Below are positions 1 through 5,520 of a DNA stretch of 5,520 nucleotides, piece after piece. The position numbers were made by a program, and so were the translations under genes. The DNA comes from Croceibacterium_A sp964439725. Lineage in GTDB: Bacteria > Pseudomonadota > Alphaproteobacteria > Sphingomonadales > Sphingomonadaceae. The stretch's first letter is position 1. Each line of letters starts with the position of its first letter. The notes under the pieces were generated by a model. That model was not told the DNA's origin and searched no databases. It saw only the letters and a program-made list of their open reading frames with translations. Where the stretch lies: NCBI GenBank assembly GCA_964439725.1, contig CAYTPY010000119.1, positions 1 through 5,520 on the forward strand. Direction: 5' to 3'.

Positions 1-422
1 GCCACTTCGTCGCGGTCCTCGCCCGGCCGCTCGTAGAGCACGATCTCGGCGCCGAGCGCACGCGTCCGCTCCAGCTTCACCCGCGGCGCGTCGCGCGGCA
101 TCACGATCGTGGCCGGGATTCCCAGCTTGCGCGCGGCCCAGGCGACGCCCTGCGCATGATTGCCGCTCGACACTCCAACCACTCCGCGCGCCCGCTCGGC
201 TTCGCTGAGCTCGGTCAGCCGATGCCAGGCGCCGCGGATCTTGAACGCCCCGATCGGCTGCAGGCACTCGGCCTTCGCCCAGAGCGTTATGCCATCGAGT
301 TCGAACGGCAGCAGCGGCGTCGGCGGCAGTATCTCGGCCACCTTGTCGGCGGCGGTAAGCACGCCCTCACGCGTCGGCTCGCGCATAGTCATTTCGCCTG
401 CCATGGTTGCGAAGCGTCGCAT
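1..422 (-). CDS. Threonine/serine dehydratase (threonine ammonia-lyase), N-terminal part, cut by window edge
   Basis: PLP-dependent fold-type II enzyme that deaminates L-threonine (and usually L-serine) to a 2-oxo acid and ammonia in the cytoplasm; the threonine product, 2-oxobutanoate, feeds isoleucine synthesis. Read on the minus strand, 140 codons are visible. The PLP lysine lies in LQPIGAFKIRGA (K61 counting from the ATG at 422), and the phosphate/substrate motif SSGNHAQG follows at about 85-92. TPLLP near residue 35 and ATIVMPRDAPRVK further on also fit the family. The C-terminal two thirds, and any ACT domain separating the biosynthetic IlvA form from the short catabolic or racemase-like forms, are outside the window, so no symbol is given. 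In-frame ATGs occur at 422, 404, 392 and 386. I chose 422 because GGAGGG lies 12 bases upstream; 404 is a fair alternative. Transcribed divergently from the next gene. The family call is secure; the exact subtype is not. Confidence 0.9.
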   Translation of the reverse strand, partial: MRRFATMAGEMTMREPTREGVLTAADKVAEILPPTPLLPFELDGITLWAKAECLQPIGAFKIRGAWHRLTELSEAERARGVVGVSSGNHAQGVAWAARKLGIPATIVMPRDAPRVKLERTRALGAEIVLYERPGEDRDEV

Positions 423-434
423 ATTTACTATCTG

Positions 435-440
435 CCCTCC
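435..440 (-). promoter_or_regulatory. Probable ribosome binding site of the dehydratase
   Basis: GGAGGG on the minus strand, 12 bases before the ATG at 422. The spacing is somewhat long, but none of the three downstream in-frame ATGs has a comparable purine tract, so this site favours 422 as the start. Confidence 0.45.
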
Positions 441-509
441 AGCCACTATCGGGCGCGCCCTTTGGCGGCCGCCTTTGACCGGCCCGTGTATCTACCCCTT
501 CACCTGACC

Positions 510-513
510 GGAG
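510..513 (+). promoter_or_regulatory. Ribosome binding site of the deoxyhypusine-synthase-like gene
   Basis: GGAG, ten bases before the ATG at 524. It supports that start codon. Confidence 0.6.
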
Positions 514-523
514 TACCGCATCG

Positions 524-1576
524 ATGAACAACGCGCCGATCAACGACACGCGCAAGGCCGAGCTGCTTTCGACGCAAGTCGAGCACATTGACATCAAGAG
601 CTTCGACGCGCGTCCGATCATCGACGCCATGGGCAAGATGAGCTTCACCAGCCGCGATCTCGCCCGCGCCACGCGCATCTACAACCAGATGCTCGAAGAC
701 AAGGACTGCACGGTGTTCCTGGTGATCGCCGGCTCGACCAGCGCGGCCGGGTGCATGGACGCCTATGCGGAGCTCGTGCGCAACAACATGGTCGACGGCA
801 TCGTCGCCACCGGCGCCACGATCGTCGACATGGATTTCTTCGAGGGCCTTGGCCACAAGCACTACCAGGCGCTCGAGATCCCCGACGACGACACGCTGCG
901 CTCGCTCTACATCGACCGCATCTATGACACCTACATCGACGAGGAAGACCTCCAGAACGTCGACCACACGGTGTTCGAGATCGCCGAGACTCTGGAAGCG
1001 CGCCCTTATTCGAGCCGCGAGTTCATCCGCGAGATGGGCAAGTACCTCGTCGAGCACGGCAAGAAGGAGAACAGCCTCGTCAAGCTCGCCTACGAGCATG
1101 ACGTGCCGATCTTCTGCCCGGCGTTCTCGGACTGCTCGGCGGGCTTCGGCCTGGTCAAGCACCAGGTCGAGCGGATGAAGGCGGGCAAGCCCTACATGTC
1201 GATCGACTCGGTCGCGGACTTCCGTGAGCTGACCGACATCAAGATCGCCGCTGGCACCACCGGCCTGCTGATGGTCGGCGGCGGCGTGCCGAAGAACTTC
1301 ATCCAGGACACGGTCGTTGCGGCTGAAATCCTCGGCCACGAGGACGTCGAAGTGCACAAGTACGCGGTGCAGATCACCGTCGCCGACGTGCGCGACGGCG
1401 CCTGCTCGTCCTCGACGCTGCAGGAGGCGGCCAGCTGGGGCAAAGTGAACACCGGGATCGAGCAGATGGTCTTCGCCGAGGCCGGCTCGGTGATCCCGCT
1501 GCTGACCAGCGACGCCTACCACCGCGGCCACTGGAAGACCCGCCCGGAGCGGCGCTGGGCCAAGCTGTTCCAGTAA
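524..1576 (+). CDS. Deoxyhypusine-synthase-family protein, probable homospermidine-type polyamine synthase
   Basis: A 350-residue cytosolic, NAD-dependent enzyme of the deoxyhypusine synthase (DHS) family; human DHS has 369. True DHS moves the aminobutyl group of spermidine onto a lysine of eIF5A. Bacteria have no eIF5A, so a small amine acceptor is likely: putrescine, giving sym-homospermidine, or agmatine, giving a guanidino analogue. Visible are the N-terminal nucleotide-binding stretch (AGSTSAAG at 69-76, VATGATIVD at 94-102), CPAFSDCSAGFG (198-209), GGGVPKN (252-258), and the signature ending EAASWGKV. K307 there aligns with human catalytic K329, W305 with W327 and E301 with E323. Against human DHS from memory, D243, H288 and D316 are replaced by F208, N258 and C294. 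As far as I recall, other bacterial members share these changes, so the family looks functional but altered. The ATG has a good RBS. A terminator follows directly, and the ornithine decarboxylase downstream would supply putrescine. The family is certain; the substrate is inferred. Confidence 0.93.
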   Translation: MNNAPINDTRKAELLSTQVEHIDIKSFDARPIIDAMGKMSFTSRDLARATRIYNQMLEDKDCTVFLVIAGSTSAAGCMDAYAELVRNNMVDGIVATGATIVDMDFFEGLGHKHYQALEIPDDDTLRSLYIDRIYDTYIDEEDLQNVDHTVFEIAETLEARPYSSREFIREMGKYLVEHGKKENSLVKLAYEHDVPIFCPAFSDCSAGFGLVKHQVERMKAGKPYMSIDSVADFRELTDIKIAAGTTGLLMVGGGVPKNFIQDTVVAAEILGHEDVEVHKYAVQITVADVRDGACSSSTLQEAASWGKVNTGIEQMVFAEAGSVIPLLTSDAYHRGHWKTRPERRWAKLFQ

Positions 1577-1597
1577 GCATCGGCCAACAAGACAAGG

Positions 1598-1636
1598 AAG
1601 CGGCGGCCGGGGCACCCCGACCGCCGCTTTTTCTTT
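1598..1636 (+). terminator. Rho-independent terminator of the deoxyhypusine-synthase-like gene
   Basis: The stem AAGCGGCGG (1598-1606) pairs with CCGCCGCTT (1621-1629), and the inner CGGGG/CCCCG can extend it past one mismatch. It is followed by TTTTTCTTT (1628-1636). It lies 21 bases after the stop codon, so the gene is probably transcribed separately from the ornithine decarboxylase despite the shared strand. Confidence 0.85.
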
Positions 1637-1849
1637 GCGCAAGCCCGCCGGGCGACTCGGTGGCATCCGCCCGGGAGAGCGCGCCGGATCCAATCCGGGC
1701 CGCGAAAACGGGCGTTCACGCTGCCCCGCCGGTCGGTTGGCCGCAGTTCAGGCGCGGCTAAACCCCTGAAAACCAACTTTGTGGACAACCCGCCGCAACC
1801 ATGCGGGAACGGGCACGTTTTCACTTGCAGTTCAGAACGCGGCGCATAT
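1637..1849 (+). other. Intergenic region upstream of the ornithine decarboxylase leader
   Basis: About 210 bases in which I see no convincing gene. It should hold a promoter for the ornithine decarboxylase. A short inverted repeat, CCGGAT-cca-ATCCGG (1684-1698), could be a small hairpin or operator. The ornithine decarboxylase frame is open back to a TTG at 1779, but nothing in that stretch resembles the enzyme family. Confidence 0.4.
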
Positions 1850-1852
1850 ATG
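1825..1852 (+). promoter_or_regulatory. Weak candidate promoter for the ornithine decarboxylase
   Basis: TTGCAG (1825-1830) and TATATG (1847-1852), separated by 16 bases, form a poor to moderate -35/-10 pair. The -10 box would sit inside the palindrome at 1842-1855. If used, transcription would start near 1858, just before the first leader hairpin, and the ATG at 1850 would not be transcribed. An upstream promoter would instead allow the 26-codon leader frame. The sequence does not decide between these. Confidence 0.3.
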
Positions 1853-1855
1853 CGC
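1842..1855. repeat. Perfect 14-bp palindrome
   Basis: GCGCATATATGCGC reads the same on both strands. It lies immediately upstream of the structured leader and contains both the candidate -10 box and the ATG of the upstream reading frame. It could be an operator for a dimeric regulator or a short hairpin in the transcript. No regulator can be named from sequence. Confidence 0.5.
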
Positions 1856-1930
1856 GCCTCTCCGCTGCCCCATGGGGACTTCCAACCGCAAGGCAGCTTT
1901 TATCGCTCGTTTTTGTTGGGGGTCCCTTGA
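1850..1930 (+). CDS. Candidate 26-residue leader peptide upstream of ornithine decarboxylase
   Basis: An ATG-started frame of 26 codons, beginning MRASPLPHGD and ending RSFLLGVP, stops at TGA 1928-1930, one base before the probable TTG start of the ornithine decarboxylase. It spans both arms of the 13-bp helix that covers the decarboxylase ribosome binding site, so a ribosome reading it would open that helix. Upstream peptides regulating ornithine decarboxylase are known elsewhere (SpeFL in enterobacteria), but I see no sequence similarity to that peptide. Against it, there is no clear Shine-Dalgarno before 1850, and the ATG overlaps a candidate -10 box. Its position relative to helix and start codon is the main support. 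If untranslated, this stretch is simply leader RNA. Confidence 0.4.
   Translation: MRASPLPHGDFQPQGSFYRSFLLGVP
1864..1927 (+). ncRNA. Structured cis-regulatory leader, probable alphaproteobacterial speF motif
   Basis: Two helices that exclude or knot each other can be drawn. The first is GCTGCC (1864-1869) with GGCAGC (1892-1897), which is followed directly by TTTT. The second is a 13-bp helix of 1874-1886 (GGGGACTTCCAAC) with 1915-1927 (GTTGGGGGTCCCT), with ten Watson-Crick and three G-U pairs around a 28-base loop. The 5' arm of the second lies in the loop of the first. The 3' arm contains GGGGG (1918-1922), the only plausible ribosome binding site for the decarboxylase, so the second helix should block translation. 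A leader motif named speF is known upstream of ornithine decarboxylase genes in alphaproteobacteria from comparative genomics; I assign this region to it from position and gene context, not from a covariance search. Confidence 0.6.
1918..1922 (+). promoter_or_regulatory. Ribosome binding site of the ornithine decarboxylase, inside the leader helix
   Basis: GGGGG lies nine bases before TTG at 1932 and is fully paired in the 13-bp helix 1874-1886/1915-1927. It is an imperfect Shine-Dalgarno, so this gene may depend on coupling to translation of the upstream frame. Confidence 0.45.
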
Positions 1931-1931
1931 G

Positions 1932-3137
1932 TTGCACATCTATCCCGACGCCACTGCTGTAGTCCGCGCCCTCGCGCCTGACGAACCCGTGATCTGCAAC
2001 CGGCCGCATGCCGCGGCCCGCGCAGCGCGTTTCTTTGCCGAGAACTTTCCCGGCAAGTCGATGTACGCGGTGAAGGCGAATCCCACGCCCGAGCTGCTGC
2101 AGATCCTGTGGGATTCCGGCATCACCCATTTCGACGTCGCCTCGATCGCCGAGGTGCGCCTGGTGCGCGGTCTGCTGCCGCAGGCGACGCTGTGCTTCAT
2201 GCACCCGGTCAAGACGAAGAGCGCGATTGCCGAGGCCTACCACGTCCACGGCGTGCGCACCTTCAGCCTCGATACGCACGAGGAGCTGGCCAAGATCGTC
2301 GAAGCGACCGCCAACGAGGCGAGCGAGGCCGCGGCCGACCTCAACCTGCTGGTCCGCCTGCGCGTCTCCTCGGAGCATTCCGAGCTCTCGCTCGCTGCGA
2401 AGTTCGGCGTCGATCTCGTTGATGCGGCACCGCTTCTCCAGGCGGTGCGCCAGCACTGCGACGCGCTCGGCATCTGCTTCCACGTCGGCAGCCAGGCGAT
2501 GACGCCGTTCGCCTATGTCCAGGCGCTCGAGCGGGTCCGCGCCGCGATCGCCGAGGCGGCGGTGACCGTCGACATCGTCGATGTCGGGGGCGGGTTCCCC
2601 TCGTCCTATCCGGGCATGGAGCCGCCGCCGCTCGAGGATTACTTCGCGCTGATCCACCGCCACTTCGAAGCGCTGCCGATCTCCTATTCGGCCGAGCTCT
2701 GGGCCGAGCCGGGCCGCGCGCTCTGCGCCGAGTACAGCTCGATGATCGTCAAGGTCGAGAAGCGCCGCGGCGACGAGCTCTACATCAACGACGGCGCCTA
2801 TGGCGCGCTGTTCGACGCCGCGCATGTCGCCTGGCGCTTCCCGGTGCGCGCGCTCGAGGACGATCTTACCCAGGGCGACGAGGAGTTCTCGTTCTACGGC
2901 CCGACTTGCGACGATGCCGACTACATGAAGGGCCCCTTCATGCTGCCGGGCGACATCCAGGCCGGCGACTGGCTCGAGATCGGCATGCTCGGCGCTTACG
3001 GCGCGGCGATGAAGACGCGCTTCAACGGCTTCGGCACGGCCGAGGCGGTGATCGTCGCCGACGAGCCGATGGCCAGCCTCTACACCGGCGAACGCGCCGA
3101 CCCGCGCCAGAGCGACAACGTCGTCAGCTTGCGCTGA
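1932..3137 (+). CDS. Ornithine decarboxylase, alanine-racemase fold (PLP fold type III)
   Basis: Cytosolic PLP enzyme that decarboxylates L-ornithine to putrescine, the first committed step of polyamine synthesis. With TTG 1932 as start it has 401 residues, normal for the bacterial family. In order: YAVKANP with PLP lysine K48, FHVGSQ (183-188), the phosphate-binding DVGGGFP (217-223), EPGR (259-262), then GPTCDD with catalytic C326 and substrate aspartate D327, GAYGA (354-358) and FNGF (364-367). The TCD motif points to ornithine decarboxylase rather than diaminopimelate decarboxylase; some lysine activity cannot be excluded. Start choice: family members begin near HIYPDA, and TTG 1932 lies directly before that. 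ATG 1872 in the same frame adds 20 residues and has only a pyrimidine-rich tract upstream; TTG 1779 adds 51 residues unlike the family. Alphaproteobacterial copies are sometimes called speF, although E. coli speF is an unrelated fold. It shares strand and pathway with the preceding gene, which its own terminator separates. Confidence 0.93.
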   Translation: MHIYPDATAVVRALAPDEPVICNRPHAAARAARFFAENFPGKSMYAVKANPTPELLQILWDSGITHFDVASIAEVRLVRGLLPQATLCFMHPVKTKSAIAEAYHVHGVRTFSLDTHEELAKIVEATANEASEAAADLNLLVRLRVSSEHSELSLAAKFGVDLVDAAPLLQAVRQHCDALGICFHVGSQAMTPFAYVQALERVRAAIAEAAVTVDIVDVGGGFPSSYPGMEPPPLEDYFALIHRHFEALPISYSAELWAEPGRALCAEYSSMIVKVEKRRGDELYINDGAYGALFDAAHVAWRFPVRALEDDLTQGDEEFSFYGPTCDDADYMKGPFMLPGDIQAGDWLEIGMLGAYGAAMKTRFNGFGTAEAVIVADEPMASLYTGERADPRQSDNVVSLR

Positions 3138-3143
3138 GCGATC

Positions 3144-3173
3144 GCCGCCCCTCCCGCTATGGGGAGGGGCGGC
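3144..3173. terminator. GC-rich hairpin between converging genes, candidate bidirectional terminator
   Basis: GCCGCCCCTCCC (3144-3155) pairs perfectly over 12 bp with GGGAGGGGCGGC (3162-3173), with the six-base loop gctatg. It starts seven bases after the decarboxylase stop and ends eight bases before the receptor stop on the other strand. Neither side has a real T tract, so it may act as a transcript-end stabiliser or with Rho rather than as a classical intrinsic terminator. Confidence 0.6.
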
Positions 3174-3181
3174 TTCCTCGC

Positions 3182-5520
3182 CTAGAACCGCTTCTTCACG
3201 CTCACCGCCCATTCGCGCGGCCGCCCGGGCTGCGCATGGGCATAGCCCTGGTTGCCCACGGTCTGGTCCTGCAGCGTCAGGAAGTAGTACTTGTCGAACA
3301 AGTTGGTCACTTCCAGCGCCACCTCCAGGTCCTCGCCCGGATTGCGCCAGGTCAGGCGGGCGTTGGCCACCGTATAGCCCTCGATCAGGTTGCTCTCGCG
3401 GTTGGCCGACAGCGTGTAGATGTCGCTCTGATAGCCGGCGTCCAGGCGCGGCGTCAGCGAGCCCGCATCGCCCAAGTATACCTCGTACTGCGCCCCGATG
3501 CTCCACTTCCATTCGGGCGTGAACGGGGCGTAGTCGCCGAACTGCGGGCCGGCCAGGTTGGTCGGGCCGCCCACCGCGACTTCGGTGCCGTTGGGCAGCG
3601 CGAAGGTGCCGAACCGCTTGTAGTCGAAGTCGAGGTAGCTCAGCGAGGCGTCGATCAGCAGGCCTTCGACCGGGCGCGCCGTCGCTTCGATCTCGATCCC
3701 CTTGATGTCGGCGTCGCCGGCGTTGACCGGCGCCTGGCACGGCGCTCCCGTCGCCGCCGATCCGGTCAGAGCCGCGCAGTTGCCGAGGCTGAGCTGGATG
3801 TCCTTGTACTTGCTCAGGAACGCCGCGACGTTGAGCCGCAGGCGCCGGTCGAACAAGTCGCTCTTCAGGCCCACTTCGAACGCGTCCAGCGTCTCGGGCC
3901 CGAACGAGAACGCCTGCTCGGCATAGAACGGCCGCGGATTGACGCCGCCGCCCTTGAACCCGGTCGAATACTGGACATAGCCCATCAGCTCGTCGGTCAG
4001 CCGGTACTGCGCGTTGGCGCGGTAATCGACCCGGTCGCCCGAATAGTTGCCCACCGTGCCATCCAGCCGCAGCACGCCGTAAGGCGCGCCGTTGGGGGCG
4101 ATGCCGCCCGCCGTTACCGAGTTCGGATCGTTGAACGGCCGCTGCCGGACGTACGTATAGACCTTGGATTCCTCGGTATAGCGGATGCCGCCGTTCAGGG
4201 TCAGACGCTCGATCGGCGTCCACGAGACGTGCGCGAACACCGCCTTGCTCTCCGCGTCTACGGGATCGTTCTGCTGGAACTGCAGCGCCGACGAACGCAG
4301 GTCCTGGAACGAGAAGTACACCGAACGCTGGTCGCTGTAGTAACCACCCAGCGTATATTCGATCTCGTCGTTGTCGCCGAACGCGCCGTTCAGCCGCAGC
4401 TCCTGGCTGAAGAAGTCGAACGTCATCGGCCCGAAGCCCAGGCTGTGCGACAGCGGCGAGACGTCGTTATCGTTCGAGAACTCCGAGGTATATTCGCGGT
4501 AGGCGGTGATCGAAACCAGCTGCAACTGGTCCGCCAGGTCCCATTCGACCTGGCCCGATACGCCCCAGCCGCGGAAGTGCACGCGCCCGTCGGCACGGGT
4601 GGCGAGATACTGCCCGTCGGCCGGATTGTTGAACGTGGCGAAGTTGCAATAAGGCCCGCAGACGAAGCGGTTGTCGTAAGGCACCTCGGTCGCGAACGGC
4701 TGGATGTCGCGCACCACCGGGTTGCCCGGGGTCGGGCTGGGCGGGGTGACGCCCGGGATCGGCCAGATCGGGCTCGCCGGGTTGCCGTTCGGATAAGTGC
4801 GGTCGAGCAGCACGGTCGCTGCCGTCGTGCGGTCGTCGTCGGTGAAGTCGCCGATGATGTTGATGTCGATCGTGTCGGTCGGCTGGAACCGCAGCTGCCC
4901 GCGCACCGCGATATAGCTGACTTCGCCTTCTCGCGCCGCGACGCAGTCGGTGCCGGAGGTATAGGCCGGAATGCCGCCGGCCGGATTGATCGCCACGGTG
5001 TTGCCCGCCCGGTCGACGAAAGTGTCGCCGCCGCCCGCCGGATAGACGCAGCCGAAGTCGAGCCGCTCGACATAGCCGCGCTGGTTCTTCGATACGCCCG
5101 AAAGCCGCGCCGAAACCGTCTCGGTCAGGCTGAAGTCGGCGCTCGCGCGCAAGTCGATCCGGTCGCGGCTGCCATAGACGGCCTGGACATAGCCGGTGTT
5201 GCTGCCGCTCGGCCGCTGCGAGAACAATCGCACCGCGCCGCCGATCGAGTTGCGGCCCGACAGCGTGCCTTGCGGTCCGCGCAGCACTTCGACCCGGTCG
5301 AGATCGAGCAGGTCCAGGATCGATCCGGTCAACGTCGCATAATAGACGTCGTCGACATAGAAGCCGACGCCCGGCTCGACCGCGGGATTGAAGTCGAACT
5401 GGCCGACGCCGCGGATGTTGGCGCCCAGCGACGGGCCGAACGTCGCCCCTTGCGGCTTCAGCGTCACCGACGGGGCCTGGTTCGCCACCTGGCTGATGTC
5501 GGTCTGGCTGCGCGCTTCCA
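3182..5520 (-). CDS. TonB-dependent outer-membrane receptor, N-terminus beyond the window edge
   Basis: A 22-strand-type outer-membrane barrel with a plug domain that imports a ligand using TonB/ExbBD energy; the substrate cannot be told. The frame is open to position 5520, giving about 778 visible residues, so signal peptide, TonB box and first part of the plug are missing. Plug motifs include GANIRGVG, VGFYVDDVYY and DRVEVLRGPQGTLSGRNSIG, the last being the conserved plug signature with serine where phenylalanine is usual (GTLFGRN). The barrel fills the rest, and the protein ends NLFDKYY ... WAVSVKKRF; a terminal phenylalanine is the usual barrel-assembly signal. Three closely spaced cysteine pairs lie in likely extracellular loops (codons at 5048-5050 and 4943-4945; 4658-4660 and 4646-4648; 3776-3778 and 3737-3739). 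It converges on the decarboxylase, so the two are not an operon. Such receptors are highly expanded in sphingomonads. Confidence 0.93.
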   Translation of the reverse strand, partial: EARSQTDISQVANQAPSVTLKPQGATFGPSLGANIRGVGQFDFNPAVEPGVGFYVDDVYYATLTGSILDLLDLDRVEVLRGPQGTLSGRNSIGGAVRLFSQRPSGSNTGYVQAVYGSRDRIDLRASADFSLTETVSARLSGVSKNQRGYVERLDFGCVYPAGGGDTFVDRAGNTVAINPAGGIPAYTSGTDCVAAREGEVSYIAVRGQLRFQPTDTIDINIIGDFTDDDRTTAATVLLDRTYPNGNPASPIWPIPGVTPPSPTPGNPVVRDIQPFATEVPYDNRFVCGPYCNFATFNNPADGQYLATRADGRVHFRGWGVSGQVEWDLADQLQLVSITAYREYTSEFSNDNDVSPLSHSLGFGPMTFDFFSQELRLNGAFGDNDEIEYTLGGYYSDQRSVYFSFQDLRSSALQFQQNDPVDAESKAVFAHVSWTPIERLTLNGGIRYTEESKVYTYVRQRPFNDPNSVTAGGIAPNGAPYGVLRLDGTVGNYSGDRVDYRANAQYRLTDELMGYVQYSTGFKGGGVNPRPFYAEQAFSFGPETLDAFEVGLKSDLFDRRLRLNVAAFLSKYKDIQLSLGNCAALTGSAATGAPCQAPVNAGDADIKGIEIEATARPVEGLLIDASLSYLDFDYKRFGTFALPNGTEVAVGGPTNLAGPQFGDYAPFTPEWKWSIGAQYEVYLGDAGSLTPRLDAGYQSDIYTLSANRESNLIEGYTVANARLTWRNPGEDLEVALEVTNLFDKYYFLTLQDQTVGNQGYAHAQPGRPREWAVSVKKRF

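Larger units (their letters stand above)
423..523. other. Divergent intergenic region
   Basis: 101 bases between two divergently transcribed genes, so promoters for both should lie here. I see no convincing -35/-10 pair on either strand. TTGACC at 475-480 resembles a -35 box but has no matching -10 at normal distance; TATCTA at 489-494 resembles a -10 but lacks a -35. Two perfect 10-bp palindromes lie close together, GGGCGCGCCC (451-460) and GGCGGCCGCC (464-473). The second is flanked by the near-repeat TTTGGC / TTTGAC (461-466 and 474-479). These could be operator sequence or chance in GC-rich DNA. Confidence 0.4.

Noticed and set aside
156..527. Plus-strand frames opposite the dehydratase start
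   Set aside because: They overlap a clear dehydratase frame with PLP motifs on the other strand, and their translations show no family features.
500..1693. 397-codon open frame on the minus strand opposite the deoxyhypusine-synthase-like gene
   Set aside because: Its translation is rich in Arg, Asp, Val and Leu without recognisable domains, and it mirrors a well-recognised gene in high-GC DNA, where antisense frames stay open by codon bias.
1780..1788. TGTGGACAA, eight of nine matches to a DnaA box
   Set aside because: A single imperfect box with no AT-rich element or further boxes nearby does not support an origin or DnaA control.
1864..1902. Reading the GCTGCC/GGCAGC stem plus TTTT as a plain intrinsic terminator
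   Set aside because: The stem is only six pairs around a 22-base loop and the T run is short, so it is weak as a stand-alone terminator. It is kept as one of two alternative leader structures.
1779..1931. N-terminal extension of the decarboxylase from TTG 1779
   Set aside because: The extra residues do not resemble the family, no good ribosome binding site precedes 1779, and the extension would cover the palindrome and structured leader.
1821..4223. 800-codon open frame on the minus strand spanning the decarboxylase and part of the receptor
   Set aside because: It runs antisense to the decarboxylase, crosses the terminator hairpin, then continues out of frame through the receptor gene. The composition is Arg/Ala/Gly-rich with no domain. 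It is a codon-bias shadow.

Overview
The window is high-GC DNA with a strong G/C preference at third codon positions. It most likely comes from an alphaproteobacterium of the Sphingomonas/Novosphingobium type. This rests on the gene types and neighbours: a bacterial deoxyhypusine-synthase-like protein next to an alanine-racemase-fold ornithine decarboxylase, beside a large TonB-dependent receptor of the kind expanded in sphingomonads. Assignment to a genus would be a guess.

Layout: (1) 1-422, minus strand: N-terminal part of a PLP-dependent threonine/serine dehydratase, cut by the left edge. (2) 423-523: short divergent intergenic region. (3) 524-1576, plus: deoxyhypusine-synthase-family protein, complete, followed by a strong intrinsic terminator (1598-1636). 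(4) 1637-1931: about 295 bases without a conventional gene. Its last 80 bases look like a structured regulatory leader for the next gene: a 26-codon upstream reading frame, a 14-bp palindrome, and a 13-bp helix that would hide the next gene's ribosome binding site. (5) 1932-3137, plus: ornithine decarboxylase, probably starting at TTG one base after the upstream frame stops. (6) 3144-3173: GC-rich 12-bp hairpin between two converging genes. (7) 3182-5520, minus: TonB-dependent outer-membrane receptor, missing its N-terminus at the right edge.

The two central genes form a polyamine module. The decarboxylase makes putrescine from ornithine. The deoxyhypusine-synthase-like enzyme probably carries out an NAD-dependent aminobutyl transfer that builds a longer polyamine, most plausibly sym-homospermidine, rather than modifying eIF5A, which bacteria lack. 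The dehydratase and the receptor show no clear functional link to this module.

The most interesting element is the leader before the decarboxylase. It probably belongs to the alphaproteobacterial 'speF' leader motif known from comparative genomics. The upstream peptide frame, the helix over the ribosome binding site and the near-overlap of stop and start suggest control by coupled translation. This is inferred from sequence and pairing alone.
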